NCBI GenBank assembly: GCA_023457935.1
Contig: JAEXBA010000011.1
Location: 1-52,470 of the forward strand
DNA: 52,470 nt
Direction: 5' to 3'
Origin: Bacteroidota bacterium
GTDB taxonomy: Bacteria > Bacteroidota > Bacteroidia > Flavobacteriales > Weeksellaceae
Position numbers and translations under genes: made by a program. The notes beneath the pieces were generated by a model, which worked only from the letters and a program-made list of their open reading frames with translations, was not told the DNA's origin and did no database searches. Shown piece after piece: positions 8,772 through 16,850 of this stretch (the first letter of the stretch is position 1; every line of letters starts with the position of its first letter).

Positions 8772-9248
8772 TTAGAATTTAAAGTGTGAGAAAGCCTTGT
8801 TAGCTTCCGCCATTTTATGAGTATCTGATTTTTTCTTGAAAGCAGCACCTTCTTCCTTAGAAGCAGCGATAATTTCAGCAGCCAGTTTCAAAGCCATTGA
8901 TTTATCATTTCTTGCTTTCGAATATTTGATTAACCATTTCATTGCCATAGAAATTTTTCTGTCGGCTCTGATTGGCATCGGAATCTGAAAGTTAGCACCA
9001 CCAATTCTTCTTGAACGTACTTCTACGTGCGGCATTACATTGGTAAGGGCATCTTTCCAGATCTCAAGAGACGTTTTTTCGCTGTCTCCTTTTTTGTTTT
9101 CTACAACCTCAAGTGCATCATAGAAAATTTTGAATGCGATTGACTTCTTACCGTCAAGCATCAAGTTATTTACGAATCTTGTTACCAGCTGATCATTAAA
9201 TTTCGGATCCGGTAACAACGGTCTTTTTTTCGCTTTCGTCTTTCTCAT
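8772..9248 (-). CDS. rpsG: 30S ribosomal protein S7
   Basis: 158 residues, standard length. S7 nucleates assembly of the 30S head by binding the 3' domain of 16S rRNA and lies near the E site. The N-terminus MRKTKAKKRPLLPDPKFND and the conserved segments NLMLDGKKSIAFKIFYDAL, VRSRRIGGANFQIPMPI and KWLIKYSKAR are typical. The gene sits between rpsL (25 bases upstream) and fusA (6 bases downstream) in the classic str order. Confidence 0.97.
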   Translation of the reverse strand: MRKTKAKKRPLLPDPKFNDQLVTRFVNNLMLDGKKSIAFKIFYDALEVVENKKGDSEKTSLEIWKDALTNVMPHVEVRSRRIGGANFQIPMPIRADRKISMAMKWLIKYSKARNDKSMALKLAAEIIAASKEEGAAFKKKSDTHKMAEANKAFSHFKF

Positions 9249-9273
9249 TGTTTCGTTTCTTAATAATTAATGA

Positions 9274-9684
9274 TTACTTCTTTTTACCTTTTGCAGGTGC
9301 AGCTGCCTGACCTGGTTTTGGTCTCTTAGCTCCGTACTTAGATCTTCTCTGAGTTCTTCCGTTAACTCCTGCGGTATCCAAAGCTCCACGAACAATGTGA
9401 TAACGTACACCCGGTAGGTCTTTCACCCTTCCGCCACGCACCAATACTATCGAGTGCTCCTGAAGATTATGTCCTTCGCCCGGGATATAAGCGTTGACTT
9501 CTTTACCGTTAGAAAGTCTTACCCTTGCAACTTTTCTAAGTGCAGAGTTAGGCTTCTTAGGTGTAGTGGTATATACTCTCGTACATACACCGCGTCTTTG
9601 TGGACAAGAATCAAGAGCAGCCGATTTGCTCTTCTTGGCAAGTGTGGCTCTTCCTTTTCTTACTAATTGTTGAATAGTAGGCAT
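9274..9684 (-). CDS. rpsL: 30S ribosomal protein S12
   Basis: 136 residues. S12 lies at the decoding centre and controls accuracy. The family core is intact: MPTIQQLVRKGR at the start, TTPKKPNSALRKVARVRL (40-57), the EGHNLQEHS loop and RGGRVKDLPGVRYH. The lysines at the decoding loops are the usual wild-type residues. A lysine-rich tail (KPGQAAAPAKGKKK) extends the C-terminus. It is the first gene of the operon, with a promoter about 20-50 bases upstream. Confidence 0.97.
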   Translation of the reverse strand: MPTIQQLVRKGRATLAKKSKSAALDSCPQRRGVCTRVYTTTPKKPNSALRKVARVRLSNGKEVNAYIPGEGHNLQEHSIVLVRGGRVKDLPGVRYHIVRGALDTAGVNGRTQRRSKYGAKRPKPGQAAAPAKGKKK

Positions 9685-9706
9685 AAATGCTTTTTATTTT
9701 AGGGTG

Positions 9707-9736
9707 CAAAAGTAAGAATAATTTTTGAACTGACAA
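9707..9736 (-). promoter_or_regulatory. Promoter of the str operon
   Basis: On the minus strand, TTG (9736-9734), 19 bases, then TACTTTTG (9714-9707), a full match to the Bacteroidota TTG-N19-TAnnTTTG pattern. The start of rpsL lies 22 bases past the -7 element. Confidence 0.65.
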
Positions 9737-9785
9737 GCAATCTGCGTTAAATAATTATAAATGTAAGGAGTTGATTAATTGCAGC

Positions 9786-11156
9786 TTACTTCAGTTTCAG
9801 CTGGGAAGTATAAAGAACTTGTGATTTATCCTGAATAGTGTCGTATTTCAGCCACTTGATTTTTGGATTAAGGCCGCCGGCAACGCTCTGCTTCACATAA
9901 CCGGTCTGATTGGCGGTATGAGGATATTTGATTTCCCTGTTAATAACAGGAATTTTGTAAGTACTGATAATCAGATGGTTTTGCTCATCATTAAAAAGAT
10001 ATTTTTTCCTGGAGTACTGCGGCATCTGAGGTTCAATCTGTTCTCTTACTTCAAGATAAGAACCCGGCGATTTAAGACTGTAAGCCATCTGGAAAAAGAG
10101 AAAGAAACAGGAAATTGTGAAAATCAGTTGATCATTTTTAAGATCAGCATAATAAACAATGAGGAAGGAAAAGAATAATATGAAATTGGCTGCTGCCAAA
10201 GTCCGCATATTCATTTCTTCAATCTGCTGGAAGAGTCCGGACAAAAACAGGGCTAAAGTATACAGTATTGCGGTAAGCCACATGAAATAATGGAAATCAA
10301 GCCGCAGAAGATGCTTTTTTCTTTGAAAAATCCTAAAAAGTAAAAACGCCAAAACAATATCAAAAACAGCAAGACCCACCTGAAACGCAATACTGAATAC
10401 AGAATTGGAGGCCGGTTTAATCCCGATAAAAGGATTCACCACATTAATCATACCGAGAAAATCGCGCAAAATATAAACTGCATAATACTGTGCAGGTTTA
10501 CCGCGCAGATCTTCACCGGTGAAACTTCCAAAGTGGATATAATTCCAAAAAAGATAAGCTGCAATCCCGATTCCTGACAGAACAAGAACTTTGAACAGAT
10601 CTTTTGTGTAACTGCGGTCCCTAATCTTCCAAACTGCAAGCAGCCAGAAAAGTCCAAGCGACGCATATATATAAATACCGGAATACCGAACTGTAAATAA
10701 CAATACCGTAATCAAGGAAGTCCAAATGATGAACGGAACACCTTTGAATCTGTTATGAATCCGCTCATGTATACAGTAAATCAGAAAATAACAAAGAAAA
10801 AGGAAGAGATTCTCCGACATTACAACCGTAAATATAAAAAAGACCGTTTTTCCCGTAAGAAGAATAACAGTTTCCCGGAAATAAAACTTCTTGAGATAAG
10901 AAAACATCAGAATAATCAGCAGTAGAACCATATTCAACGCTTTGGAAGCCCAGAAATAATCACCGAAAATTTCGTAGAATAATCTCAGCAGGACAGGAAA
11001 TCCTAAAGGAAAGAGAGCTGTTTCGGGATTGGGTAAATCCGCAGCAATTCCGAAATACGATAAACTGTCCGCTCCAATTCCGCCCGAAAACTGGAAAAAA
11101 GAGTGAACAAAATAACAGATCAACGTAACCGCAGCCAGAATAATGTACTTCTTCAT
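9786..11156 (-). CDS. Multi-spanning membrane protein, GT-C glycosyltransferase-like
   Basis: 456 residues with roughly ten hydrophobic helices. The start is placed at ATG 11156 (MKKYIILAAVTLICYFVHSF), preceded by GAGG; a TTG 27 bases further upstream is open but less likely. After the first helix comes GIGADSLSYFGIA, which resembles the acidic loop after TM1 in GT-C (family 39/ArnT-like) glycosyltransferases that use lipid-linked sugars. A soluble domain of about 90 residues closes the protein. The role would be sugar transfer on the outside of the inner membrane. Specificity is unknown and no neighbouring gene clarifies it. The GT-C call is tentative; a membrane protein is certain. Confidence 0.6.
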   Translation of the reverse strand: MKKYIILAAVTLICYFVHSFFQFSGGIGADSLSYFGIAADLPNPETALFPLGFPVLLRLFYEIFGDYFWASKALNMVLLLIILMFSYLKKFYFRETVILLTGKTVFFIFTVVMSENLFLFLCYFLIYCIHERIHNRFKGVPFIIWTSLITVLLFTVRYSGIYIYASLGLFWLLAVWKIRDRSYTKDLFKVLVLSGIGIAAYLFWNYIHFGSFTGEDLRGKPAQYYAVYILRDFLGMINVVNPFIGIKPASNSVFSIAFQVGLAVFDIVLAFLLFRIFQRKKHLLRLDFHYFMWLTAILYTLALFLSGLFQQIEEMNMRTLAAANFILFFSFLIVYYADLKNDQLIFTISCFFLFFQMAYSLKSPGSYLEVREQIEPQMPQYSRKKYLFNDEQNHLIISTYKIPVINREIKYPHTANQTGYVKQSVAGGLNPKIKWLKYDTIQDKSQVLYTSQLKLK

Positions 11157-11231
11157 CGGCCTCAAAAATAAACATTGCCACAACTATTCTCAAAATAAAA
11201 CTTTGACATTGATTCAATCAATTGTGAATAA

Positions 11232-11262
11232 TTGCTTTAATTCTTTAAATCCATTATCTTTG
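11232..11262 (+). promoter_or_regulatory. Promoter of dps
   Basis: TTG (11232-11234), 20 bases, then TATCTTTG (11255-11262), 18 bases before the dps ATG. Matches the Bacteroidota promoter pattern. No separate operator for an OxyR-like regulator was recognised. Confidence 0.6.
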
Positions 11263-11280
11263 TTGATATAATCACAGAAC

Positions 11281-11757
11281 ATGAAAAACACAGCTATTAT
11301 CGGTCTGAAAGAGACCAAAACAAAAGAAATCGCAGAAAAACTGAATGTGCTTTTAGCAAACTATTCAATTTTCTATCAAAATACGCGCGGTGCGCACTGG
11401 AACATCAAAGGCGATCAGTTCTTTACGCTTCACCCAAAATTTGAGGAACTTTATGACAACCTGGTTCTGAAGATTGATGAAATCGCAGAAAGAATCCTTA
11501 CTTTAGGCGCAGTTCCGGCTCATAATTATTCCGAATATCTGGAAGTTTCCACCATCAAAGAAAGCAAAGAGGTTTCAGACGGAAACAAATGCGTAGAAAA
11601 CATTCTTGCTTCATTTAAAGTAGTGATCGACCTTCAGAGAGAACTTCTTGATATTTCCGACGAAGCAGGCGATGAAGGAACCAACTCGCAAATGAGCGAC
11701 TACATCACAGAACAGGAAAAAGAAGTCTGGATGTACAATTCATACCTTGGAAAATAA
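11281..11757 (+). CDS. dps: Dps-family ferritin-like DNA-protection protein
   Basis: 158 residues, normal for Dps. Dodecameric Dps stores iron by oxidising Fe(II) with peroxide and often coats DNA during starvation or oxidative stress. The ferroxidase residues are all in register: His39 (RGAHWNIKG), His51 (LHPKF), Asp66 and Glu70 (KIDEIAER), with the 12, 15 and 4 residue spacing seen in characterised Dps proteins. No long lysine-rich N-terminal tail is present, so DNA binding cannot be assumed. It has its own promoter and a strong terminator, so it is monocistronic. Confidence 0.93.
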   Translation: MKNTAIIGLKETKTKEIAEKLNVLLANYSIFYQNTRGAHWNIKGDQFFTLHPKFEELYDNLVLKIDEIAERILTLGAVPAHNYSEYLEVSTIKESKEVSDGNKCVENILASFKVVIDLQRELLDISDEAGDEGTNSQMSDYITEQEKEVWMYNSYLGK

Positions 11758-11778
11758 TTCTGAAATAAATATTCAGCA

Positions 11779-11803
11779 AAATCGTCCGTCATTTGGACGA
11801 TTT
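11779..11803 (+). terminator. Terminator of dps
   Basis: AAATCGTCC (11779-11787), 7-base loop, GGACGATTT (11795-11803), followed by a run of T. Confidence 0.85.
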
Positions 11804-11819
11804 TTTTGTTTCTAATCTT

Positions 11820-11827
11820 TACATTTG
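11820..11827 (+). promoter_or_regulatory. -7 element for pncB
   Basis: TACATTTG matches TAnnTTTG and lies 19 bases before the pncB ATG, just after the dps terminator. No well-spaced TTG is seen upstream. Confidence 0.4.
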
Positions 11828-11846
11828 TTATAAACAAGACAGAAAA

Positions 11847-13025
11847 ATGAGTGAAGTCCGCCTGAAATCAATCCTCGATAACGATTTCTATAAAATCACG
11901 ATGCAGAACGCCGTGGTAAAACTTTTCCCGAACGAAAGAGTGAAATACGAATTCATCAACCGCGGAAAACACCATTTCCCGGAAGGTTTTGCCGAAGAAC
12001 TCCGAAAAGCGGTGGATGCAATGGCGCAGCTTCAGCTCACGATAGACGAGAAAAAATACCTACAGAAAACCTGTCCGTATCTTGCACTTCCCTATTTGGA
12101 TTTTCTGGAAGGTTTCCATTACGATCCTTCCGAAGTGAAGATTTTGCAGAACGGAAATGATGTTGAAGTTACCGTTGAAGGACTTTGGTACAGAACCATT
12201 CTTTGGGAAGTCCCTTTGTTGGCGCTGATTTCCGAGCTTCATTACGAAATGAACAAAATGGAGCGCGACAGCAACGAAGAAGTGATGAACACCACACTTC
12301 AGAAAGCCGAAAAACTTAACCAACTCGGAGTTACTTTTGCGGAATTCGGTACACGCAGAAGACATTCCTATAAAGTTCACGATTTGGTTGTGGACGCTTT
12401 AATTAAAAGTCAGAATTCAAAATTCATTGGAAGTTCCAACGTTCATTTTGCCATGAAATATGGCGTAAAACCAATTGGAACACACGCTCATGAATGGTTT
12501 ATGTTTCACGCAGCAGAATACGGTTTCAAAATGTCCAACGAAATTGCACTGGAAAACTGGGTAAATGTGTACCGCGGAGATTTGGGAGTTGCACTTTCAG
12601 ACACCTACACAACGGAAGTTTTCTTTCAGCAGTTCGATAAAAAATTTGCAAAACTTTTCGACGGTGTTCGTCACGATAGCGGTGATCCGCTTGAATTTGC
12701 GGATAAAACCATTGCTCATTACGAGCGAAACGGTATCAATCCGATGTTCAAATACATAATTTTTTCGGACGGACTTAATCTTGAAAAAGTGGAAGAAATC
12801 ACCAATTACTGTCGCGGAAAAATCGGAATTTCTTTCGGAATCGGCACCAATCTTACCAACGATGTCGGCTTAAAACCAATGAATATTGTGATGAAACTCA
12901 TCGGCGTTCAGGCCAACAACGGCGAATGGATTCCAACCGTAAAACTTTCCGATGAACGCGGAAAATACACCGGAGATCCGAAAATGATTGAACTTGCCAA
13001 AGAATTTCTGAGAATTAAAGACTAA
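11847..13025 (+). CDS. pncB: Nicotinate phosphoribosyltransferase
   Basis: 392 residues. The enzyme joins nicotinate to PRPP, using ATP, to give nicotinate mononucleotide in the NAD salvage (Preiss-Handler) pathway. Motifs seen: EFGTRRRHSYKVHD (166-179), GTHAHEWFMFH with His215 at the position of the phosphorylated histidine of Salmonella PncB, and VRHDSGDPLEF near the phosphoribosyl site. The ATG at 11847 is chosen because the TTG at 11793 falls inside the dps terminator. A YCII-type lipoprotein gene follows after 3 bases and is probably cotranscribed. Confidence 0.95.
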   Translation: MSEVRLKSILDNDFYKITMQNAVVKLFPNERVKYEFINRGKHHFPEGFAEELRKAVDAMAQLQLTIDEKKYLQKTCPYLALPYLDFLEGFHYDPSEVKILQNGNDVEVTVEGLWYRTILWEVPLLALISELHYEMNKMERDSNEEVMNTTLQKAEKLNQLGVTFAEFGTRRRHSYKVHDLVVDALIKSQNSKFIGSSNVHFAMKYGVKPIGTHAHEWFMFHAAEYGFKMSNEIALENWVNVYRGDLGVALSDTYTTEVFFQQFDKKFAKLFDGVRHDSGDPLEFADKTIAHYERNGINPMFKYIIFSDGLNLEKVEEITNYCRGKIGISFGIGTNLTNDVGLKPMNIVMKLIGVQANNGEWIPTVKLSDERGKYTGDPKMIELAKEFLRIKD

Positions 13026-13028
13026 AAC

Positions 13029-13550
13029 ATGAAAAATATCTTAGCATTCCTTTTTATTTCGTTCGCGCTCAGTTCCTGCGTCATTCATCAAAAAGGAGAG
13101 CCCGGAAAACCTGGAGAACTCGGAAAATCGTCTGCAGAAACAACAACGCAAAACGGATTCAGCCAGAAACTGGCAGATTCTCTTGGCGCCGATAAATACG
13201 GCATGAAAAGTTACTTTCTGGTCATTCTGAAAACCGGAGCAAAAGACAAGGAAATCACGGATAAAGCACAACGCGCCGAACTTTTCAAAGGTCATTTCTC
13301 CAACATGCAGGAAATGGAAAAATCCGGAAAACTAAAAATGGCCGGTCCGTTTTCAACCGCCAATCATCTTGGTTACCGCGGAATTTTCCTGCTCGATGTA
13401 AAAACCGAAGACGAAGCCAAAGCTTTTCTGCAGAACGATCCTACCATTAAAACCGGAATTTTCGATGTGGAAATTCTGCCTTGGTATGGTTCTTCGGCCA
13501 TTCCGATGCATCTGGATTATCATAAAAAAATCGCTAAGGAAAATCCGTAA
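13029..13550 (+). CDS. Lipoprotein with a YCII-related domain
   Basis: 173 residues. A signal peptide with lipobox (FALSSC, Cys17) is followed by three Gly-X-Y triplets (GEPGKPGELGK), a collagen-like linker rarely seen in such a short protein. From about residue 58 the sequence (YFLVILKTGAKD...HFSNMQEMEKSGKLKMAGPF...GIFLLDVKTEDEAKAFLQNDP) fits the YCII ferredoxin-like fold. YCII proteins include small enzymes and many of unknown role; an exported, lipid-anchored version is unusual. The gene is 3 bases from pncB and likely in the same transcript. Function unknown. Confidence 0.75.
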   Translation: MKNILAFLFISFALSSCVIHQKGEPGKPGELGKSSAETTTQNGFSQKLADSLGADKYGMKSYFLVILKTGAKDKEITDKAQRAELFKGHFSNMQEMEKSGKLKMAGPFSTANHLGYRGIFLLDVKTEDEAKAFLQNDPTIKTGIFDVEILPWYGSSAIPMHLDYHKKIAKENP

Positions 13551-13602
13551 TTATAGGAGCTTTTTGCTATAAAAAGTAACAGGTTTTAAAAACGGGATTT
13601 CG

Positions 13603-13610
13603 TATTTTTG
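13603..13610 (+). promoter_or_regulatory. -7 element directly before rmuC
   Basis: TATTTTTG ends 4 bases before the ATG at 13615. If used, transcription would start at or near the first codons, giving a leaderless or nearly leaderless mRNA, or translation starts at the second ATG (13621). Confidence 0.35.
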
Positions 13611-13614
13611 AAAA

Positions 13615-15123
13615 ATGGAGATGACGTACTTAATTGTTGGGTTTTTGGCAGGCGGCGTTTTAGGCGCTGTGATTTTATATTTCGTATTGAAATCATCAAG
13701 CGTTCCGCGCAGAGATTTTGATGAAATCAACCAGAACTTTATCCGCTCCAATTCAGATCTCACCAATTCAAACCAAAGAATTTCCGACCTGGAAAATTCA
13801 ATAGAAAAAGAAAAAGCAACGAACAGTTCACAGTCTGAAATTCTTTCTCAGCTGCAGAACGAAATGGCTCGAATGAACGCTTTGAACGAAACGCAATCCG
13901 AACAAATTCAGAAACAGAACGAAAAAAATTCCCAACAGGATCAACAGATTGAAACACTCACTAACGAAAAACAACAGCTAATCGCCATTAAATCTGAACT
14001 TTCAGCACAGAACGAAAGTCTTCTGCAGAGATTCGAGGAACAGAAAGAGGAAATTGTAAAGCTTCAGGAAGCGGCGAAGAACGAGTTTAAAAATTTGGCA
14101 AACGAAATCCTCGAAGAAAAAACTAAAAAATTCACCGATACCAATAAGGAAAATCTGGATCTTTTGCTGAAACCTTTAGGCGAAAACCTCGAATCATTCA
14201 AAAAAAGAGTGAACGAAGTTTACGAAAATGAAACCAGAGAACGGTTTTCCTTAAATACGACCATCAAAATGATGATGGAACAGACCAATAAAATCAGTCA
14301 GGAAGCAAATAATTTGGCAACCGCTCTGAAAGGTCAAACCAAAACTCAGGGCGATTGGGGAGAAATGATTCTGGAAAGAATTCTGGAAGATTCGGGTTTA
14401 ACCAAAGACCGTGAATATTACACGCAGCACAACATCAAAACCGAAGATGGCGAAAACCAGCGGCCGGATTTCGTTCTGCGTTTACCGCGAAATCAACTCG
14501 TTATCATCGACTCCAAAGTTTCCCTGAATGCTTATGAAAGAATGATTTCTGCGGAAGAAGACGATCAGAGAACTCAAAATCTGAATCTTCACATCGCTGC
14601 AGTAAAGCGCCATATTGATACTTTGGCCGACAAACGCTACGATAATTTAAAGGAATCTCTGGATTTCACGATCATGTTTATTCCGGTGGAATCTGCGTTT
14701 CTAACTGCGATGCAGGGCGATCCACAACTCTGGAATTATGCGTACAAAAAACACATTATTCTTTTAAGTCCGACCAATCTTATCGCTTATCTGAAACTGA
14801 TTTCCGACGTCTGGAAAAGAGATACGCACAACAAAAATGCTGCGGAAATTGCAAGACAGGCAGGAGCGCTCTATGATAAATTCGATGGGTTTGTAAGCGA
14901 TTTGCTGAAAATCGGGAAGAAAATGGACGATGCGAAAGGCGATTACGAAAATGCAATGAAGAAACTTTCCAGCGGAAGAGGAAATCTTGTCGGAAGCGTC
15001 CAGAAATTAAAACAGCTTGGTGCCAAAGCAACAAAAAATTTACCCGAAGCTTTGGTGGAACGGGCCAATGAAGATTCCGAAACCAACTTACTTGAAACTG
15101 AAGAAAACCAGACAGAAGAATGA
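13615..15123 (+). CDS. rmuC: RmuC family protein (DNA recombination protein)
   Basis: 502 residues. An N-terminal membrane helix (YLIVGFLAGGVLGAVILYFVL, about 3-23) leads into a long coiled coil of roughly 120 residues, then the RmuC nuclease-like domain with KTQGDWGEMILERILEDSGL, RPDFVLRLP, VIIDSKVSLNAYE and FTIMFIPVESAF. The D..VIIDSKVSL arrangement is the expected PD-(D/E)XK-like core. RmuC limits DNA inversion between short inverted repeats in E. coli, and the anchored nuclease-like architecture is conserved. A second ATG two codons downstream is also possible. Its stop overlaps the next start (ATGA), implying translational coupling. Confidence 0.9.
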   Translation: MEMTYLIVGFLAGGVLGAVILYFVLKSSSVPRRDFDEINQNFIRSNSDLTNSNQRISDLENSIEKEKATNSSQSEILSQLQNEMARMNALNETQSEQIQKQNEKNSQQDQQIETLTNEKQQLIAIKSELSAQNESLLQRFEEQKEEIVKLQEAAKNEFKNLANEILEEKTKKFTDTNKENLDLLLKPLGENLESFKKRVNEVYENETRERFSLNTTIKMMMEQTNKISQEANNLATALKGQTKTQGDWGEMILERILEDSGLTKDREYYTQHNIKTEDGENQRPDFVLRLPRNQLVIIDSKVSLNAYERMISAEEDDQRTQNLNLHIAAVKRHIDTLADKRYDNLKESLDFTIMFIPVESAFLTAMQGDPQLWNYAYKKHIILLSPTNLIAYLKLISDVWKRDTHNKNAAEIARQAGALYDKFDGFVSDLLKIGKKMDDAKGDYENAMKKLSSGRGNLVGSVQKLKQLGAKATKNLPEALVERANEDSETNLLETEENQTEE

Positions 15124-15884
15124 TTGAAAGCCTTCAGAACGACAAAATAAAATACCTCACACGTCTTTCAACCGATAACCATTTCCGCAAGAAATCCGGC
15201 GTTTTTGTTGTTGAAGGAAAACAGGAAAACGAAAGAGCGCTAAAATTCGGTTTTGCACCAACTGAATTTTACGTTTGCGAACAGATTTTTGAAGACAAAT
15301 TTCCAGCAGGAAAAATTCATTCAGTATCAGAAAAAGTATATGAAAAAATAGCTTATCGTGGAAGTTCCGAAGGAATTATCGGAGTTTATCAAGAGAAAGA
15401 AAATAAACTTTCAGATTTTGAACCAAAGAAAAACTCATCAATAATCGTTGTTGAAGGAACAGAAAAACCCGGAAATTTAGGCGCAATCTTAAGAAGCTGC
15501 GAAGCTTTCGGAATAGATGCTTTAATTGTCACCGATCCTAAAACCGATTTCTATAATCCAAATGTGATCCGTTCAAGTGTCGGCTGCCTTTTCGGAATGA
15601 ATATTTTCCAAAGTACAAACGAAGAAGCGTTGAACTTTCTGCAAAAAAATCAGTTTCAGATCTTCCCAACCATGATGAGCGAAACAGCAGCCAATCTGCA
15701 GGAAAGAGATTTCATGAAAAAATCAGCAGTTATTTTTGGTACGGAACATTCAGGACTTTCGGATTTCTGGCTGAAAAAAGGCGAAAACACTTTGATCCCA
15801 ATGTCCGGAACTATTGACTCACTCAATTTATCCAACGCTGTAGCCATCACCTGCTACGAAACGCTTCGGCAAAAATCTATTTAA
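15120..15884 (+). CDS. SpoU/TrmH-family RNA 2'-O-methyltransferase
   Basis: 254 residues. An N-terminal substrate-binding region (KIKYLTRLSTDNHFRKKSGVFVVEGKQ) precedes a SPOUT domain with the three family motifs: VEGTEKPGNLGAILRSCEAFG, IFGTEHSGLS and IPMSGTIDSLNLSNAVAI. These enzymes form a trefoil-knot dimer and use S-adenosylmethionine to methylate ribose 2'-OH groups in tRNA or rRNA. The exact target cannot be read from sequence. The start overlaps the rmuC stop by 4 bases, so it is translated with rmuC. A strong terminator follows. Confidence 0.9.
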   Translation: MIESLQNDKIKYLTRLSTDNHFRKKSGVFVVEGKQENERALKFGFAPTEFYVCEQIFEDKFPAGKIHSVSEKVYEKIAYRGSSEGIIGVYQEKENKLSDFEPKKNSSIIVVEGTEKPGNLGAILRSCEAFGIDALIVTDPKTDFYNPNVIRSSVGCLFGMNIFQSTNEEALNFLQKNQFQIFPTMMSETAANLQERDFMKKSAVIFGTEHSGLSDFWLKKGENTLIPMSGTIDSLNLSNAVAITCYETLRQKSI

Positions 15885-15900
15885 AAACAAAGCATAAAAA

Positions 15901-15925
15901 AACCGCCTTCCTCAGGAAAGCGGTT
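15901..15925. terminator. Bidirectional terminator (RNA methyltransferase / first Ala-rich lipoprotein)
   Basis: AACCGCCTTCC, TCA, GGAAAGCGGTT with one C/A mismatch, T-rich on the + side and A-rich (T-rich for minus) on the other. It resembles the terminator at 16374-16398, which follows the paralogous gene. Confidence 0.8.
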
Positions 15926-15947
15926 ATTTTTTTCGTTGTAACAGCTA

Positions 15948-16283
15948 TTATTTAGCGTCGTTTACAGCATCTTTTGCAGCATCAGCAGCACCAGCAGCAG
16001 CGTCAGCAGCTCCTTTAGCAGCATCAGCAGCACCAGCAGCAGCATCTTTAGCAACTTCAACACCAGCAGCAGTTGTAGCAGCAGCAGCATCTTTAGCAGC
16101 GTCTACAGTTGCAGAAGCAGCAGAATCAACAACACCTGCAGCAGAATCAGCTACCATAGCAGCAGAGTCAACCATAGCAGAAGCAGTAGAATCAGCAGCG
16201 TTAGTAGTGTCTACAGTTTCAGTTTTTTTACAAGCTACAAGAGCCAAAGCAGCGATACCAGCTACGAATAATGATTTTTTCAT
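15948..16283 (-). CDS. Alanine-rich low-complexity lipoprotein, copy 1
   Basis: 111 residues. The first 22 residues form a lipoprotein signal (MKKSLFVAGIAALALVAC, Cys18, then KKTET). The mature part is almost all Ala, Asp, Lys, Val, Ser, Thr and Gly, with repeated DSAA, AADAAKGA and DAAAGAADAAKDA segments that would form long amphipathic helices, similar in composition to LEA-like or Lpp-like proteins. The sequence is built from GCA/GCT codons in long runs. No enzyme motif. Copy 2 lies immediately upstream with nearly the same sequence. An abundant structural envelope lipoprotein is plausible but unproven. Confidence 0.75.
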   Translation of the reverse strand: MKKSLFVAGIAALALVACKKTETVDTTNAADSTASAMVDSAAMVADSAAGVVDSAASATVDAAKDAAAATTAAGVEVAKDAAAGAADAAKGAADAAAGAADAAKDAVNDAK

Positions 16284-16326
16284 AATAGATTATAATAATT
16301 TAAAGTTCTTAATAATTTGAGGCGTG

Positions 16327-16356
16327 CAAAAATAAATATAAATTTCAGTCCTGCAA
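16327..16356 (-). promoter_or_regulatory. Promoter of Ala-rich lipoprotein copy 1
   Basis: On the minus strand, TTG (16356-16354), 19 bases, then TATTTTTG (16334-16327). The element lies between the two copies, so copy 1 has its own promoter. Confidence 0.6.
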
Positions 16357-16373
16357 GCATTTTTTTCACAAAA

Positions 16374-16398
16374 AACCGCTTCTCTGGGAGAAACGGTT
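16374..16398 (-). terminator. Terminator of Ala-rich lipoprotein copy 2
   Basis: AACCGCTTCTC, TGG, GAGAAACGGTT. On the minus strand the stem is followed by T6. It is similar to the terminator behind copy 1, as expected if the whole unit was duplicated. Confidence 0.8.
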
Positions 16399-16422
16399 AT
16401 TTTATTAACTGTAAGTTACTAA

Positions 16423-16761
16423 TTACTTAGTAGCTTCGTTTACAGCGTCTTTTGCATCTTTAGCAGCACCAGCAGCAGCGTCAGCAGCTCCTTTAGCAGC
16501 ATCAGCAGCACCAGCAGCAGCATCCTGAGCAACTTCAGCACCAGCAGCAGTTGTAGCAGCAGCAGCATCAGCAGCAGCATCTACAGTAGCAGTAGCAGCA
16601 GAATCAACAACACCAGCAGCAGAATCAGCTACCATTGCAGCAGAGTCAACCATAGCAGAAGCAGCAGAATCAGCAGCGTTAGCAGATTCAACAGTTTCAG
16701 TTTTTTTACAAGCTACAAGAGCCAAAGCAGCGATACCAGCTACGAACAATGATTTTTTCAT
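16423..16761 (-). CDS. Alanine-rich low-complexity lipoprotein, copy 2
   Basis: 112 residues. The first 23 residues match copy 1 exactly (signal, Cys18, KKTET), and the rest differs mainly by small Ala/Ser/Thr/Asp changes and a shorter C-terminal repeat. The same order of DSAA and AADAAKGAADAAAGA segments is seen. The two genes start 478 bases apart and each has a TAnnTTTG element and terminator, so the whole transcription unit looks tandemly duplicated. Long GCA/GCT codon runs could allow in-frame length change by slippage. Function unknown. Confidence 0.75.
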   Translation of the reverse strand: MKKSLFVAGIAALALVACKKTETVESANAADSAASAMVDSAAMVADSAAGVVDSAATATVDAAADAAAATTAAGAEVAQDAAAGAADAAKGAADAAAGAAKDAKDAVNEATK

Positions 16762-16828
16762 AATAAATAAATTTTAAATTTGTTTTTTTGTTTTTCTTTG
16801 TTACACGTTGTTCATCATTTGAACAGGA

Positions 16829-16836
16829 CAAAGGTA
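16829..16836 (-). promoter_or_regulatory. -7 element of Ala-rich lipoprotein copy 2
   Basis: TACCTTTG on the minus strand, matching TAnnTTTG; no clear TTG at the expected distance upstream. Confidence 0.4.
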
Positions 16837-16850
16837 TTGCAGGAAAAAAA

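Noticed and set aside
11793..11846. Upstream TTG start for pncB
   Set aside because: It lies in the loop of the dps terminator and the added residues are not family-like; ATG 11847 gives the standard N-terminus.
15948..16761. GCA-rich repeats as non-coding microsatellite or CRISPR-like DNA
   Set aside because: Both stretches are full reading frames with an identical lipoprotein signal, promoter elements and terminators, so they are read as genes.
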